64,000 bases of DNA. It comes from Bacteroidia bacterium. GTDB taxonomy: Bacteria > Bacteroidota > Bacteroidia > Palsa-965. The DNA lies in assembly GCA_025454955.1 (NCBI GenBank), contig JALONL010000024.1:1-64000 (forward strand). Reading direction: 5' to 3'. Position numbers and translations under genes: made by a program. A model generated the notes under the pieces. The model ran no database searches, was not told the origin of the DNA, and worked only from the letters and a program-made list of their open reading frames with translations. Every line of letters begins with the position of its first letter. The stretch's first letter is position 1. This document shows, piece after piece, positions 9,050 through 17,987 of the stretch.

Positions 9050-9552
9050 GTGCTGATTTTAATATCCCTAAATGCCTTACTAATTCATCAAAAGAGAAAT
9101 TCGGTCTTTGTGATGATCCTGATCCAGCAAAAAATCCAGCATACATAGATGAAACCGATGACCATAAATGGATTGCTGTAGTAGAAAATCCGAATTATTA
9201 TGAAGTTACGTTTTTGGCACTGGATTATTGTATTGACGATCTTCGGGAAGATGGTACTCAGAAAAAACGATGCGATGGTGTATTAACCTACACAGACAAT
9301 ATTATTTTCGTAGAGTTAAAAGAAAGAAATGAAAAAGGTAGTAAATGGATAAAAGATGCAGAGAAGCAACTAAAGCAAAGTATTGAGTTTTGCGAAAATG
9401 AAGGTTATACGACGAATTACAGATACAAAAAGGCATACATCTCTAATAGCAAGAGACCACGAGAAAGGTCTGGACAACAAGCAAGGATGAATAGCTTTTT
9501 TGAAAGTACTGGATACGTACTTCGCATACAAGCACGTATTGAACTTCAATAG
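9046..9552 (+). CDS. Small PD-(D/E)XK nuclease-like partner of the ATPase
   Basis: 168 residues, not recognised as a named family. Around residues 77-92 it shows an acidic residue in a strand (RCDGVL, D77) followed about 13 residues later by FVELKE, giving an E90-x-K92 pair. A helix with a Gln (AEKQLKQS, Q108) follows. That is the pattern of a PD-(D/E)XK nuclease core. The start ATG overlaps the stop of the ATPase gene. AT-rich like its partner. It ends 9 nt before the stop of aroC on the opposite strand with no terminator visible. It could be an inactive relative or a non-nuclease scaffold; the catalytic reading is inference from three residues in the right spacing. Confidence 0.68.
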   Translation: MSADFNIPKCLTNSSKEKFGLCDDPDPAKNPAYIDETDDHKWIAVVENPNYYEVTFLALDYCIDDLREDGTQKKRCDGVLTYTDNIIFVELKERNEKGSKWIKDAEKQLKQSIEFCENEGYTTNYRYKKAYISNSKRPRERSGQQARMNSFFESTGYVLRIQARIELQ

Positions 9553-9561
9553 CGACTTATT

Positions 9562-10647
9562 TTAAACTATACTCCCCCGCTGCCGGAGCAAATGATCGGC
9601 CACAACCAAAGCCGACATGGCTTCCACAATGGGCACAGCGCGCGGAACCACACAAGGATCGTGCCTGCCGCGGCCCATTACTTCCACGGCTTTGCCGGCG
9701 GTGTTCACGGTGCGTTGTTTTTGCATAATGGTGGCTACGGGCTTGAATGCCGTGCGGAAATAAATGGCTTCGCCGTTGCTGATGCCGCCCTGTATGCCGC
9801 CCGAGCGGTTGGTGGCCGTAATTACTTTCCGTTCTGCATTGCCGGGCAAAAACGCATCGTTGTGCTGCGAACCGGTAAGGGCCACCGAAGCAAAGCCTGA
9901 GCCAAACTCCACGCCTTTTACGGCATTAATGCTGAGCATGGCTTTGCCGAGGTCGGCATGAAGTTTATCGAAAACGGGTTCGCCGATGCCGGGAGGTACG
10001 CCGGTGATGACGCAGGTAATGATGCCGCCAATGGTATCGCCCTGTTTGCGGATGCTTTCGATGAGGCGAATCATTTGTTCGGCCGTGTCGGCATCGGGGC
10101 AGCGTACTATGTTTGATTCGGTTTGGCTGAGGTCGAGCTCGTGCCAGGGCTGCTGCAGGGCAATGGCGCCCACCTGCGACACATACGCCTGCACCTGAAT
10201 TTTCTGTGTGCGCAGAAATAATTTGGCCAAAGCCCCGCCTGCCACGCGCGCCACCGTTTCGCGGGCCGAGGAGCGTCCGCCCCCGCGATGATCGCGTATG
10301 CCGTATTTGGCTTCCCAGGTATAATCGGCGTGCGAGGGGCGATAAACTTCTTTGAGGGCATCATAATCGCGCGGGCGGCTGTCTTCGCTGCGCACCATAA
10401 AGCCAATGGGCGAACCGGTGCTTTTACCCTCGAAAATGCCCGAAAGCAGTTCCAGTTCATCGTCCTCGCGGCGCTGCGTCACAATGCGCGACTGCCCCGG
10501 ACGGCGGCGGCTCATTTCGTGCTGGATGAATCCGGTATCAATTTCCACACCCGCCGGCAAACCGTCGAGAATGCCGCCCACAGCCGGGCCGTGCGATTCG
10601 CCATAAGTGGTAAGCCGGAGCAGTGTGCCAAAAGTATTTCCTGCCAT
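9562..10647 (-). CDS. aroC: Chorismate synthase
   Basis: 361 residues, the usual length. It converts 5-enolpyruvylshikimate-3-phosphate to chorismate, the last common step of aromatic amino acid synthesis, using reduced FMN. Family motifs are present: TYGESHG near the N-terminus, RRRPGQS, a DHRGGGRSSARET block, and the C-terminal RHDPCVVPRAVPIVEAM. A TATTTTTG box (10653-10660, minus strand) ends 5 nt before the ATG, so the transcript may start at or very near the start codon. It is a single gene here, with no other aro genes nearby. Confidence 0.97.
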   Translation of the reverse strand: MAGNTFGTLLRLTTYGESHGPAVGGILDGLPAGVEIDTGFIQHEMSRRRPGQSRIVTQRREDDELELLSGIFEGKSTGSPIGFMVRSEDSRPRDYDALKEVYRPSHADYTWEAKYGIRDHRGGGRSSARETVARVAGGALAKLFLRTQKIQVQAYVSQVGAIALQQPWHELDLSQTESNIVRCPDADTAEQMIRLIESIRKQGDTIGGIITCVITGVPPGIGEPVFDKLHADLGKAMLSINAVKGVEFGSGFASVALTGSQHNDAFLPGNAERKVITATNRSGGIQGGISNGEAIYFRTAFKPVATIMQKQRTVNTAGKAVEVMGRGRHDPCVVPRAVPIVEAMSALVVADHLLRQRGSIV

Positions 10648-10652
10648 AAACG

Positions 10653-10660
10653 CAAAAATA
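10653..10660 (-). promoter_or_regulatory. Candidate -7 box of aroC
   Basis: TATTTTTG on the minus strand matches TAnnTTTG and ends 5 nt before the aroC ATG. No convincing -33 TTG is visible at the expected distance, so support is partial. Confidence 0.35.
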
Positions 10661-10740
10661 CACGTTTAGCAGCAGCCTTAAACGGCCTATTCATAAAAGC
10701 ACCGGCAATGGCAAATTGCCCGGCAGATATTCACTGCGCC

Positions 10741-11550
10741 TCAAAACCTAAACACCAGCGACACTTCATTGATCAGGGCAGGAGCGTGAATGCCCACCCC
10801 CGTAGTTTTTTCCGACCGCATGGTGGTGCGTGTAACCCGTTTGTATTCCGTTCCCATGTAAGCATACACATCGGCACCTGTCTGAAAGTTGATAAGGAAA
10901 TAACGGTTCAGCGCATAACGCAAACCGGCATTTACCGAAACTCCAGCCTGAAAAAAGAACGATCGGTTTTGCCCATACGGTTCATAAGCATTTGTTCCCG
11001 AAGAAAAATCCCATCCCCATTCGCCCGTACTGTCTTTGATCTCTTTAAAATCAGCCAGATTGTATCTGTCCACGAAACCGCCCGCAATAAGATCGGCACC
11101 AATCCAGCTTTGCAGCCTGCGACGGCCTTTTCCGCGCCATTCGTAACCGATATTTGCACGAAACGACGGGGTTCCGCTTATCATAAACTGATTGGCAATT
11201 CGTGAGGTATCAGTTACCTGATAATACTGGGTGAATGTATTTCCCCACGAATATGTTTCGCTTTCATACATACCCACCCCAAAACGCCACGCCTTGCGAT
11301 AATCGGCCGAAACCCGCTTGTACATTAATGTAACGTGAAGATCGTTGCCATAACTCCCCATTAAAAAACCGGCAAAGGGAATAATATTCGTGGAAATTTC
11401 GTTGCGCCCGGGGTTGTTCAGCGAATCGCGCGAAACAGCACTGATCCACACCAGCCTGTTTTTTTTACCACCGGCAATTTTGGTAGTGTCCTGTGCAAGT
11501 ACAAAGGTACTGGTGCAAATAAAGGTCAGAAGAAAAAGATTTTTTTTCAT
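10741..11550 (-). CDS. Outer-membrane beta-barrel protein of unknown function
   Basis: 269 residues. Clear signal peptide (MKKNLFLLTFICTSTFVLAQ). The mature part alternates polar and aromatic residues in many short strands and ends with SLVFRF, a terminal Phe typical of outer-membrane barrels. No enzymatic motif is seen. It lies alone between aroC and the DUF4249/TonB-receptor pair. I do not recognise a named family. Confidence 0.7.
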   Translation of the reverse strand: MKKNLFLLTFICTSTFVLAQDTTKIAGGKKNRLVWISAVSRDSLNNPGRNEISTNIIPFAGFLMGSYGNDLHVTLMYKRVSADYRKAWRFGVGMYESETYSWGNTFTQYYQVTDTSRIANQFMISGTPSFRANIGYEWRGKGRRRLQSWIGADLIAGGFVDRYNLADFKEIKDSTGEWGWDFSSGTNAYEPYGQNRSFFFQAGVSVNAGLRYALNRYFLINFQTGADVYAYMGTEYKRVTRTTMRSEKTTGVGIHAPALINEVSLVFRF

Positions 11551-11672
11551 GGTCAGATGGATGTATTATTAAGTATCTCAGGTATTGTATTACACAACAG
11601 ACGCACAAACGTACAATAAGTTGTGTATTGCGGAACCGGGTTTAATGGGGTTTTCATCTTGGGTTAATCCGG

Positions 11673-11714
11673 AAAAAAACAGCGGCGGCCCGAAAATCCC
11701 GGCCGCCGCTGTTT
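11673..11714 (-). terminator. Rho-independent terminator of the TonB receptor / DUF4249 unit
   Basis: A perfect 14-bp GC-rich stem (11677-11690 with 11701-11714) has a 10-nt loop. On the minus strand it runs into a seven-T tract (11673-11679). It sits 15 nt past the stop of the DUF4249 gene. Confidence 0.88.
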
Positions 11715-11729
11715 GAATTTATTTATTAT

Positions 11730-12590
11730 TTATAATGGAATGATAATGCGGGTAGTATTACACCCGGCAAATATTCCAAAACCATTGGTTACGTTCGAGT
11801 AAACGAGAGTGGGTTCAGAAAAGGGATCACCGCCATTGTTACCCGATAATAAAGTGCGGTGAAATTCGTAATAATCATAGTTGCTTGCGGTGAGCCAGAT
11901 TCCTACGTTGTTCATACTGCCCTGAATATTGACTCCCACGCTCTGTCTGCCGCGAATCAACTCTCCATCGCGATCGCTGTCGTTATACAACACACGGGCA
12001 AGATCAAGCTGTTGATCAATACCCATCAAAGTGTCTGTCCAGTTGAATACAGTATTTACCATATAATAATTTCCGGTACCGGTTAAATCGGTAAACTGAT
12101 GTTCCAATTCGGCCTCAAAAATCGGGAAGCCGGGAAAGGAAGTCGTATCAACAGTAATCTGCGGGTTAACCGAAAAATCGGAAGGCACAGCCACAGGTAC
12201 ATTCGTAGTGGCTTCCAGTGTGGGAAATCCCTGCAACTGAACTGTAATTCGATACGACTGACCGGCCTGAATGGGAAATGAAGTGGCAGGAATTTCATAA
12301 TGTCCGTTGACCGGATTATAGGTAAGCTGCGCACTGCCGTTTGCATCAGAAAGTGTAACTGTGGCATTGTTCACCGGCTGATGAGGCTGGCTGGAAGAGC
12401 CAAGACTGAATATGGGTATGCTTTGGGTAACGTAAGCCCTGACAATGGTATCCTGTGGCGAAATAAAACAGGACAGGGCAAGTTTCGGTTTTACTTCAGG
12501 CAAATCCACATCGGCATTACGTTCGCACGAAGTGAAACTAAGCAGCACAAACGCTGCAGCAACTATATATAATGAATGAATGCGTTTCAT
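11730..12590 (-). CDS. DUF4249-family lipoprotein, partner of the TonB receptor
   Basis: 286 residues. Signal sequence with lipobox LSFTSC, so a lipid-anchored outer-membrane protein is expected. After it comes a beta-rich region with Ig-like features (NNATVTLSDANG, QSYRITVQL) and a region starting GNYYMVNTVFNW, the pattern of DUF4249 proteins. These are commonly encoded directly after a carboxypeptidase-regulatory TonB receptor, and here the start is only 5 nt past the receptor stop, so they are one operon. A surface substrate-binding or plug-accessory role is plausible, but the substrate is unknown. A strong terminator follows. Confidence 0.85.
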   Translation of the reverse strand: MKRIHSLYIVAAAFVLLSFTSCERNADVDLPEVKPKLALSCFISPQDTIVRAYVTQSIPIFSLGSSSQPHQPVNNATVTLSDANGSAQLTYNPVNGHYEIPATSFPIQAGQSYRITVQLQGFPTLEATTNVPVAVPSDFSVNPQITVDTTSFPGFPIFEAELEHQFTDLTGTGNYYMVNTVFNWTDTLMGIDQQLDLARVLYNDSDRDGELIRGRQSVGVNIQGSMNNVGIWLTASNYDYYEFHRTLLSGNNGGDPFSEPTLVYSNVTNGFGIFAGCNTTRIIIPL

Positions 12591-12595
12591 ACAGC

Positions 12596-14947
12596 TTAGA
12601 ATTTCCAGGTCCAGGATACAGAAGGAATAACGGGGAAAAGCGAGATCTGACGCAAACGGCGGTTGCCCTGTCTGTCGTAGCCCACGTAGTAGAAGAACGG
12701 ATTGAGGCGGCTATATACGTTGTATGCGCTCAACTCGAAGGTGCGTTCGCTGCGTTTCAGTTTTTTATGAAACTGCACGCCAATATCGAGGCGGTGGTAA
12801 GGAGCCATGCGGAAGGAGTTTTTATCGCCGTAGTCGGTTACAAACCAGCTTACTCCCTGTGGATTGGGCGTACCGGGCGAATGTATGGGCAGCGAATACT
12901 CGGCCTGCGGCAGCGTTATGGCATTGCCTGTGCCGTAAACCCAGGTGGCCGAAAGTGTAATATGATCGTTGAGTTTGTAGATGCCCACCAGCGAAATATC
13001 GTGACGGCGATCGTAGCGGGCGTAAAACTTCCGGCCAAAGTTAAGCGAGTCGAATTGAAACTGTGTCCACGAAAGCGTGTAGCCAATCCATCCGGTAAAC
13101 TTGCCAAACTTGCGCTGCACCATAAACTCCACGCCATAGCTCCAGGCCTGTCCGGCAGTTACATTATCTTCCCAGTTTACCGGCTCGCCGTTTTCATTCA
13201 CATCGCCAATGGCCAGAAAACTTGCACCTTCCTTGTAACCAATAATATCAAACGAACGCTTGTAATATCCTTCGAGCGATACCATGAGTTTATGTTTGGG
13301 AATGTCGTGTGCAAGACCTGCCGCCGCCTGCCACGAACGTTGCGGACTAACCCTTCGTGTGGCGGGCACCCACAAATCGGTGGGAAGACCAATGCCGGTG
13401 TTGGAAAGCAGGTGCAGGTACTGATTCATAATGGCCCAGCTGGCTTTCAGTGAAAGATTCTCGCGCAGAATGTAACGTGCAGCAACGCGCGGCTCCGGCC
13501 GCCAGTAGTTTTTCTTTTGTGTGGTGAAATACGAAAGCCTCAGCCCCATATTTACTTTCAGCCGGGAGGTTACTGTCCAGTCGTCTTCGGCATAAATACC
13601 CGCTTCCCAGGCTTCAATCAAACGCGCTTTTTCTTCAAACTGACCCGAATAGCTGTCTTTGATTACAAAAGCACTGGGGCGGAACTGATGGTAAGTGGCC
13701 AGAAGTCCGAAACGGATATAATGTTTCGGATTGGGTACAAAATCAAAATCGTGTTTGAAACTGTAATCGCGGATGCCGGAATTGTAGCTGAGTTCGAAAA
13801 AATCGCCCCCGAATTCTTCGCGCTGACTGATACCCAGATTATAGTTGGTGAAAATAAGTGATGAGTTGGAAAACAGGCGTGAGTTCCAGATATGATTCCA
13901 GCGCAGAGTACCTGTGGCATTTCCCCACGCAAGCGATGCCCTGAATTCATCGTCGCTGTTTAACCCCGATTTTACCCGCGCATAAAATTTATCGCGCCCG
14001 AAATATCCGCTGAGATAAAGGGTGTTTTTGGAATTGATTTCATAGTTCGCCTTTGCGTTAAGGTCGTAGAAAAAGTAACCGCCAATTCCGCCGTCTTCAT
14101 TAAATGCTTTCTGAAACGGAATGGAAAGCACATCAATGTAGGTACGCCGTCCCGATACAATAAACGACGATTTCCCTTTCAGAATAGGCCCTTCGAGCAT
14201 AAGCCTCGACGAGATGAGCCCGATTCCCGCCTCGCCGTGATACTTCTGCCGGTCGCCGTCTTTCATCTGCATTTCGAGCACACTCGACAAGCGTCCGCCG
14301 TAACGGGCCGGAAATCCGCCTTTGGTGAGTTCCACACTTTTCAACGCATCGCCGTTAAAGAGCGAGAAGAAGCCAAAAAGGTGAAACGCATTGTACACCG
14401 TGGCATCATCGAGAATAATCAGGTTCTGATCGGGTCCGCCGCCGCGCACGTAAAAGCCGCTGCTTCCCTCCTGCCCTTTCTGCACACCCGGCATGAGCTG
14501 AATTACCTTGAGCACGTCTTTCTCGCCCAGCAGCGCAGGAATTTGCTTAATCTGTTCCACCGGAATCGATATCTGGCTCATCTGCGTATTGTCGCTGATA
14601 CTCTCCTGCTGTTCGGCCGAAATTTCGACGGTTTGAAGCTCAACCACGCCAAGATCGATATTGATGATGGTATCGGCGCGAAGCAGAAACTTTTTCTTTA
14701 CAGGCGAGTAACCTACATAGCTGTAAATGAGTTCTACCGTGTCGGACGGAAGAGTAAGGGAATAAAAGCCGTAGTTGTTGGTGGCTGTTCCGGTGCGGGC
14801 GCGGAGGTTGGCCACTGTTACACCGGGAAGTTTTTCGAGGCTGCCTGCCTCGCGTACCGTGCCGCTGATGGTAAATTTCGACTGCTGGGCCTGTGCCGCC
14901 AGCAAACAAAAACACAGCAGGGCAAGTAAACTGATTTTCTTTTTCAT
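12596..14947 (-). CDS. TonB-dependent receptor with carboxypeptidase-regulatory N-terminal domain
   Basis: 783 residues. The start is the ATG followed by KKKISLL and a signal peptide ending QAQ. A CarboxypepD_reg-like domain (about 25-110, FTISGTVREAGSLEKLPGV) comes next. The plug domain contains LPALLGEKDVLK-like and GFYVRGGGPDQNLIILDD segments, followed by a 22-strand-type barrel ending in WTWKF. TonB receptors import large or scarce ligands through the outer membrane using TonB-ExbBD energy. No TonB box is obvious. Pairing with DUF4249 argues for a dedicated uptake unit, but the ligand cannot be read from the sequence. Confidence 0.92.
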   Translation of the reverse strand: MKKKISLLALLCFCLLAAQAQQSKFTISGTVREAGSLEKLPGVTVANLRARTGTATNNYGFYSLTLPSDTVELIYSYVGYSPVKKKFLLRADTIINIDLGVVELQTVEISAEQQESISDNTQMSQISIPVEQIKQIPALLGEKDVLKVIQLMPGVQKGQEGSSGFYVRGGGPDQNLIILDDATVYNAFHLFGFFSLFNGDALKSVELTKGGFPARYGGRLSSVLEMQMKDGDRQKYHGEAGIGLISSRLMLEGPILKGKSSFIVSGRRTYIDVLSIPFQKAFNEDGGIGGYFFYDLNAKANYEINSKNTLYLSGYFGRDKFYARVKSGLNSDDEFRASLAWGNATGTLRWNHIWNSRLFSNSSLIFTNYNLGISQREEFGGDFFELSYNSGIRDYSFKHDFDFVPNPKHYIRFGLLATYHQFRPSAFVIKDSYSGQFEEKARLIEAWEAGIYAEDDWTVTSRLKVNMGLRLSYFTTQKKNYWRPEPRVAARYILRENLSLKASWAIMNQYLHLLSNTGIGLPTDLWVPATRRVSPQRSWQAAAGLAHDIPKHKLMVSLEGYYKRSFDIIGYKEGASFLAIGDVNENGEPVNWEDNVTAGQAWSYGVEFMVQRKFGKFTGWIGYTLSWTQFQFDSLNFGRKFYARYDRRHDISLVGIYKLNDHITLSATWVYGTGNAITLPQAEYSLPIHSPGTPNPQGVSWFVTDYGDKNSFRMAPYHRLDIGVQFHKKLKRSERTFELSAYNVYSRLNPFFYYVGYDRQGNRRLRQISLFPVIPSVSWTWKF

Positions 14948-15134
14948 AAACGAGGGCAAATGTGCTGCCTTTTCACATATAAGTCAAGCGTTGAACCTGC
15001 TTTTTAGTAAACGGGCAGATGTAACAGGTAAGTGGTTTATGTATTGGGATGTAAGCACAGCATTTCAGTACTTCGACAATCCACAGACGGAAAACCCCTA
15101 TAAGGGTTGCCAATTTTTTTGACAACTTTGTGTT

Positions 15135-16382
15135 ATGCAAAAACTGCTGATTAAAAATATAGGTGGATTGGTGAATGTACGTGAAACCGCCCCCGAACGT
15201 GTGGCGGGCAGGGAAATGAATGAACTTAACGTGCTTCACGATGCCTGGATGGCGGTGGAAAACGGAATTATTGCCGATTTTGGAACCATGGAAAACTGGC
15301 CGGGCATAAGCGACTGGACCGGTTTGGAGATACTTGACGCGGAGGAAGGCTATATTTTCCCGTCGTGGTGCGATTCGCATACACATATTGTATATGCAGG
15401 CAGCCGCGAAGGCGAATTTGTGGATCGTATAAACGGACTGAGTTACGAAGATATTGCCGCGCGCGGAGGCGGCATATTGAACTCAGCAGCCCGGCTGGCC
15501 GATGCCGGCGAAGACGAACTGTTTGAATCGGCGCTGCGGAGACTGAAGGAAGTGATTGCGCTGGGCACGGGAGCCATTGAAATAAAAAGCGGCTACGGAT
15601 TAAGCCTCGAAAGCGAACTGAAAATGCTTCGCGTGATAAGCCGTTTGCGCAGTGCGGTAAACATTCCGGTAAAAGCCACATTGCTTGGGGCACACGCAGT
15701 TCCGGCGGCGTATAAAAATGATAAGGACGGTTACATTCGCCTTATCACGCAGGAACTCATACCCGCAGTGGCCGCAGAAAAGCTGGCCGATTATTGCGAC
15801 GTATTCTGCGAACGCAATTATTTCACCCCAGAAGAAACCATACACATACTCGAAACCGGCCTTAAATACGGGCTTAGCCCCAAGGTTCATGCCAACCAGC
15901 TCAGCGCATCGGGCGGTGTGCAGGCGGGTGTAAAGGTGGGCGCAGTAAGTGTGGACCATCTGGAATATGTGGGCGACGAAGAAATTGCCGCATTGCTAAA
16001 CAGCACCACCATGCCCACACTGCTTCCCGGTGCTGCATTTTTCCTCGGCCTTCCCTGGCCGCCTGCCCGGAAAATGATCGATGCCGGTCTGCCCGTTTCA
16101 GTAGCCACCGATTACAATCCCGGCAGTTCGCCCACGGGCAATATGAACCAGATGGTAAGTATGCTCTGCATCACACACCGCATGACACCCAATGAGGCTA
16201 TTAATGCCGCCACGCTCAATGCCGCTGCGGCAATGGATCTCAGTGCCACACACGGCAGCATTACACCCGGCAAGGTTGCCAGCTTTTTTATTACTCAGCC
16301 GATGCCTTCGGTGAATTATTTGCCTTACTCGTTTGGGAGTAATCTGGTGAAGGAAGTGTGGATTAATGGAAAGAAGCTGTAA
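15135..16382 (+). CDS. hutI: Imidazolonepropionase
   Basis: 415 residues, amidohydrolase fold. It hydrolyses imidazolone-5-propionate to N-formimidoyl-L-glutamate, the third step of histidine degradation. Zinc-binding DSHTH (H82, H84), a central HANQLS, the VDHLEY histidine and the catalytic ATDYNPGSS aspartate are all present. A CAACTTTG sequence, one base off TAnnTTTG, ends 4 nt before the ATG. Downstream is an AT-rich ATPase cassette and then hutG. The upstream enzymes (hutH, hutU) are not in the window. Confidence 0.96.
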   Translation: MQKLLIKNIGGLVNVRETAPERVAGREMNELNVLHDAWMAVENGIIADFGTMENWPGISDWTGLEILDAEEGYIFPSWCDSHTHIVYAGSREGEFVDRINGLSYEDIAARGGGILNSAARLADAGEDELFESALRRLKEVIALGTGAIEIKSGYGLSLESELKMLRVISRLRSAVNIPVKATLLGAHAVPAAYKNDKDGYIRLITQELIPAVAAEKLADYCDVFCERNYFTPEETIHILETGLKYGLSPKVHANQLSASGGVQAGVKVGAVSVDHLEYVGDEEIAALLNSTTMPTLLPGAAFFLGLPWPPARKMIDAGLPVSVATDYNPGSSPTGNMNQMVSMLCITHRMTPNEAINAATLNAAAAMDLSATHGSITPGKVASFFITQPMPSVNYLPYSFGSNLVKEVWINGKKL

Positions 16383-16409
16383 TCAATTCCAAATAAGTAA
16401 ATTAGCAGC

Positions 16410-17426
16410 ATGTTGATAGAGAAACTAGAAATAAAAAACTATAAGTCGATTGGCGAAATTTCTATTGTCAATCCATCACCTTTTACGGTTTTTGTTGGAG
16501 CTAATGCTTGTGGGAAATCAAATATTTTTGAAGCAATAGAGTATTTATATTACTCCCTTAAATATAATGATCAATCATTCTTAGAACTACGTAGAATATT
16601 TGGAGGTCCTTATGAATTGAGAAATAAAATGGATCGTGATTACCCAGGTATAGCTTGGAAAATTAATATCGTAACACCAGATTCATCCGAGTATGAAAAA
16701 GACAATAAGTGTGTAATAAGAAATATATTTAGAATTGAAGAAAAACCTATAACAATGCCTTTCGTTTCTAAGACATATGATGTTCAAACTGACGAAAAAT
16801 ATTCATCATTTTTCAATAGATTTTCTAGAATATTTATTAATGATGATAAAGAAAAAATTAGTTATCGAGATGAATATAGATTATCGTCATCCTGCAGAAA
16901 TCTTGAATCTGTCCTAAAAAAGATACTGGAAGATGAGAATAAAAGAGAAGAGTTAACTGACTGGCTTCAATTACTAATCCCCGGATTTGATAAAATTAGT
17001 ATTCATTCTGACGAATTAAGTGGTACTGATAATCTACTGGTATATGAGCAAAACAATAAAATAGCCTATTCGAAAAAACTTATATCCAACGGGACATATA
17101 ATATAATAGCTTTATTGACTGCTGTGTTCCAAAGCGACGAACCTCAATTCCTTTGCATTGAAGAACCCGAAAACGGGCTTAACCCTAAAGTGGTTAAAAA
17201 ACTGGTAAGTTTTTTCCGCCAGAAATGCGAAGAAAACGGACATTATATCTGGTTAAATACACATTCCCAAACTTTGGTTCGTGAACTAACCAATCAGGAA
17301 ATTATTCTTGTGGATAAAATTGGCGGACGTACACAGATAAAACAAGTACAAGATAAAAATCTGCACGGAATCCCCATGGATGAAGCATTAATGACCAACA
17401 TGCTGGGAGGAGGTATTCCGTGGTAA
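16410..17426 (+). CDS. AAA_21-like ABC-type ATPase of a candidate defence cassette inside the hut run
   Basis: 338 residues. Walker A GANACGKSN (30-38), Walker B FLCIEEPEN (about 247-255) and switch motif NTHS (283-286) are clear. The ABC signature is degenerate (LISNGTYN, about 224-231). The N-terminal LEIKNYKSIGEISI strand pattern is typical of RloA/AAA_21-type ATPases. The start ATG follows hutI by 27 nt, with TAAATTAG (16398-16405) four nt ahead as a possible own -7 box. The first two thirds are strongly AT-rich, unlike hutI and hutG. It overlaps the next gene by 7 nt. Such ATPases pair with TOPRIM nucleases in anti-phage systems (for example PARIS, Gabija-like or RloAB-like); the role here is inference. 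Confidence 0.82.
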   Translation: MLIEKLEIKNYKSIGEISIVNPSPFTVFVGANACGKSNIFEAIEYLYYSLKYNDQSFLELRRIFGGPYELRNKMDRDYPGIAWKINIVTPDSSEYEKDNKCVIRNIFRIEEKPITMPFVSKTYDVQTDEKYSSFFNRFSRIFINDDKEKISYRDEYRLSSSCRNLESVLKKILEDENKREELTDWLQLLIPGFDKISIHSDELSGTDNLLVYEQNNKIAYSKKLISNGTYNIIALLTAVFQSDEPQFLCIEEPENGLNPKVVKKLVSFFRQKCEENGHYIWLNTHSQTLVRELTNQEIILVDKIGGRTQIKQVQDKNLHGIPMDEALMTNMLGGGIPW

Positions 17427-17986
17427 AGATTGGTTTTATTGCAGAAGGAGCCAGTGAAAAATTAATACTCGAATCTGCTTCATTTCAATCCTTCCTTCAA
17501 AGAATCAATTTACAGTACGTAGAATCAGTTATTGATGCAGAAGGTAACAATAATCAATTGCCCGATAAGCGCAGGGAATTTGTACTCAGCTTAAAAGATC
17601 AGGGAGCCACGCATATTTTTATTCTCACCGACAAAGATCAGGAACCCTGTATCACTTCGGTAAAAGAACGAATTTTGCCGGAGGAAGATGAAGCGGTTAT
17701 TGTTTCTGTAAAACAACTTGAAGCCTGGTTTCTTGCAGATTCAGTGGCAATGAAAAATTATCTTAACACTGATACATACTCCTGTGACTTTCCTGAATCA
17801 TTTGACCGTCCAATAGATGAAATAAAAAGAATTCGTATAGAAATCAATAAGAGGGGCGTAGCCGACAAATTAATTTTGACCAAACAAATGATACTTTCCG
17901 GTTTTTCAATCGAAAACGCCTCCGCACACCCTAACTGCCATAGCGCAAAATATTTTGTGGCGAAGTTAAATGCGTTAGCTTCCTGA
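17420..17986 (+). CDS. DUF4276/TOPRIM-like partner of the ATPase
   Basis: 188 residues, GTG start overlapping the ATPase stop by 7 nt. It reads as a DUF4276-type TOPRIM protein: GFIAEGASEKL supplies the N-terminal acidic residue (E9), ILTDKDQEP the D71-x-D73 pair, and KQLEAWFLAD (E101) the block characteristic of the family. TOPRIM domains bind Mg2+ and cleave nucleic acids, and DUF4276 genes are usually found with an AAA ATPase as here. The hutG ATG begins one nucleotide after this stop, so translation of hutG may be coupled to the cassette. The exact family name should be confirmed by a profile search. Confidence 0.75.
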   Translation: MVKIGFIAEGASEKLILESASFQSFLQRINLQYVESVIDAEGNNNQLPDKRREFVLSLKDQGATHIFILTDKDQEPCITSVKERILPEEDEAVIVSVKQLEAWFLADSVAMKNYLNTDTYSCDFPESFDRPIDEIKRIRIEINKRGVADKLILTKQMILSGFSIENASAHPNCHSAKYFVAKLNALAS

Positions 17987-17987
17987 C

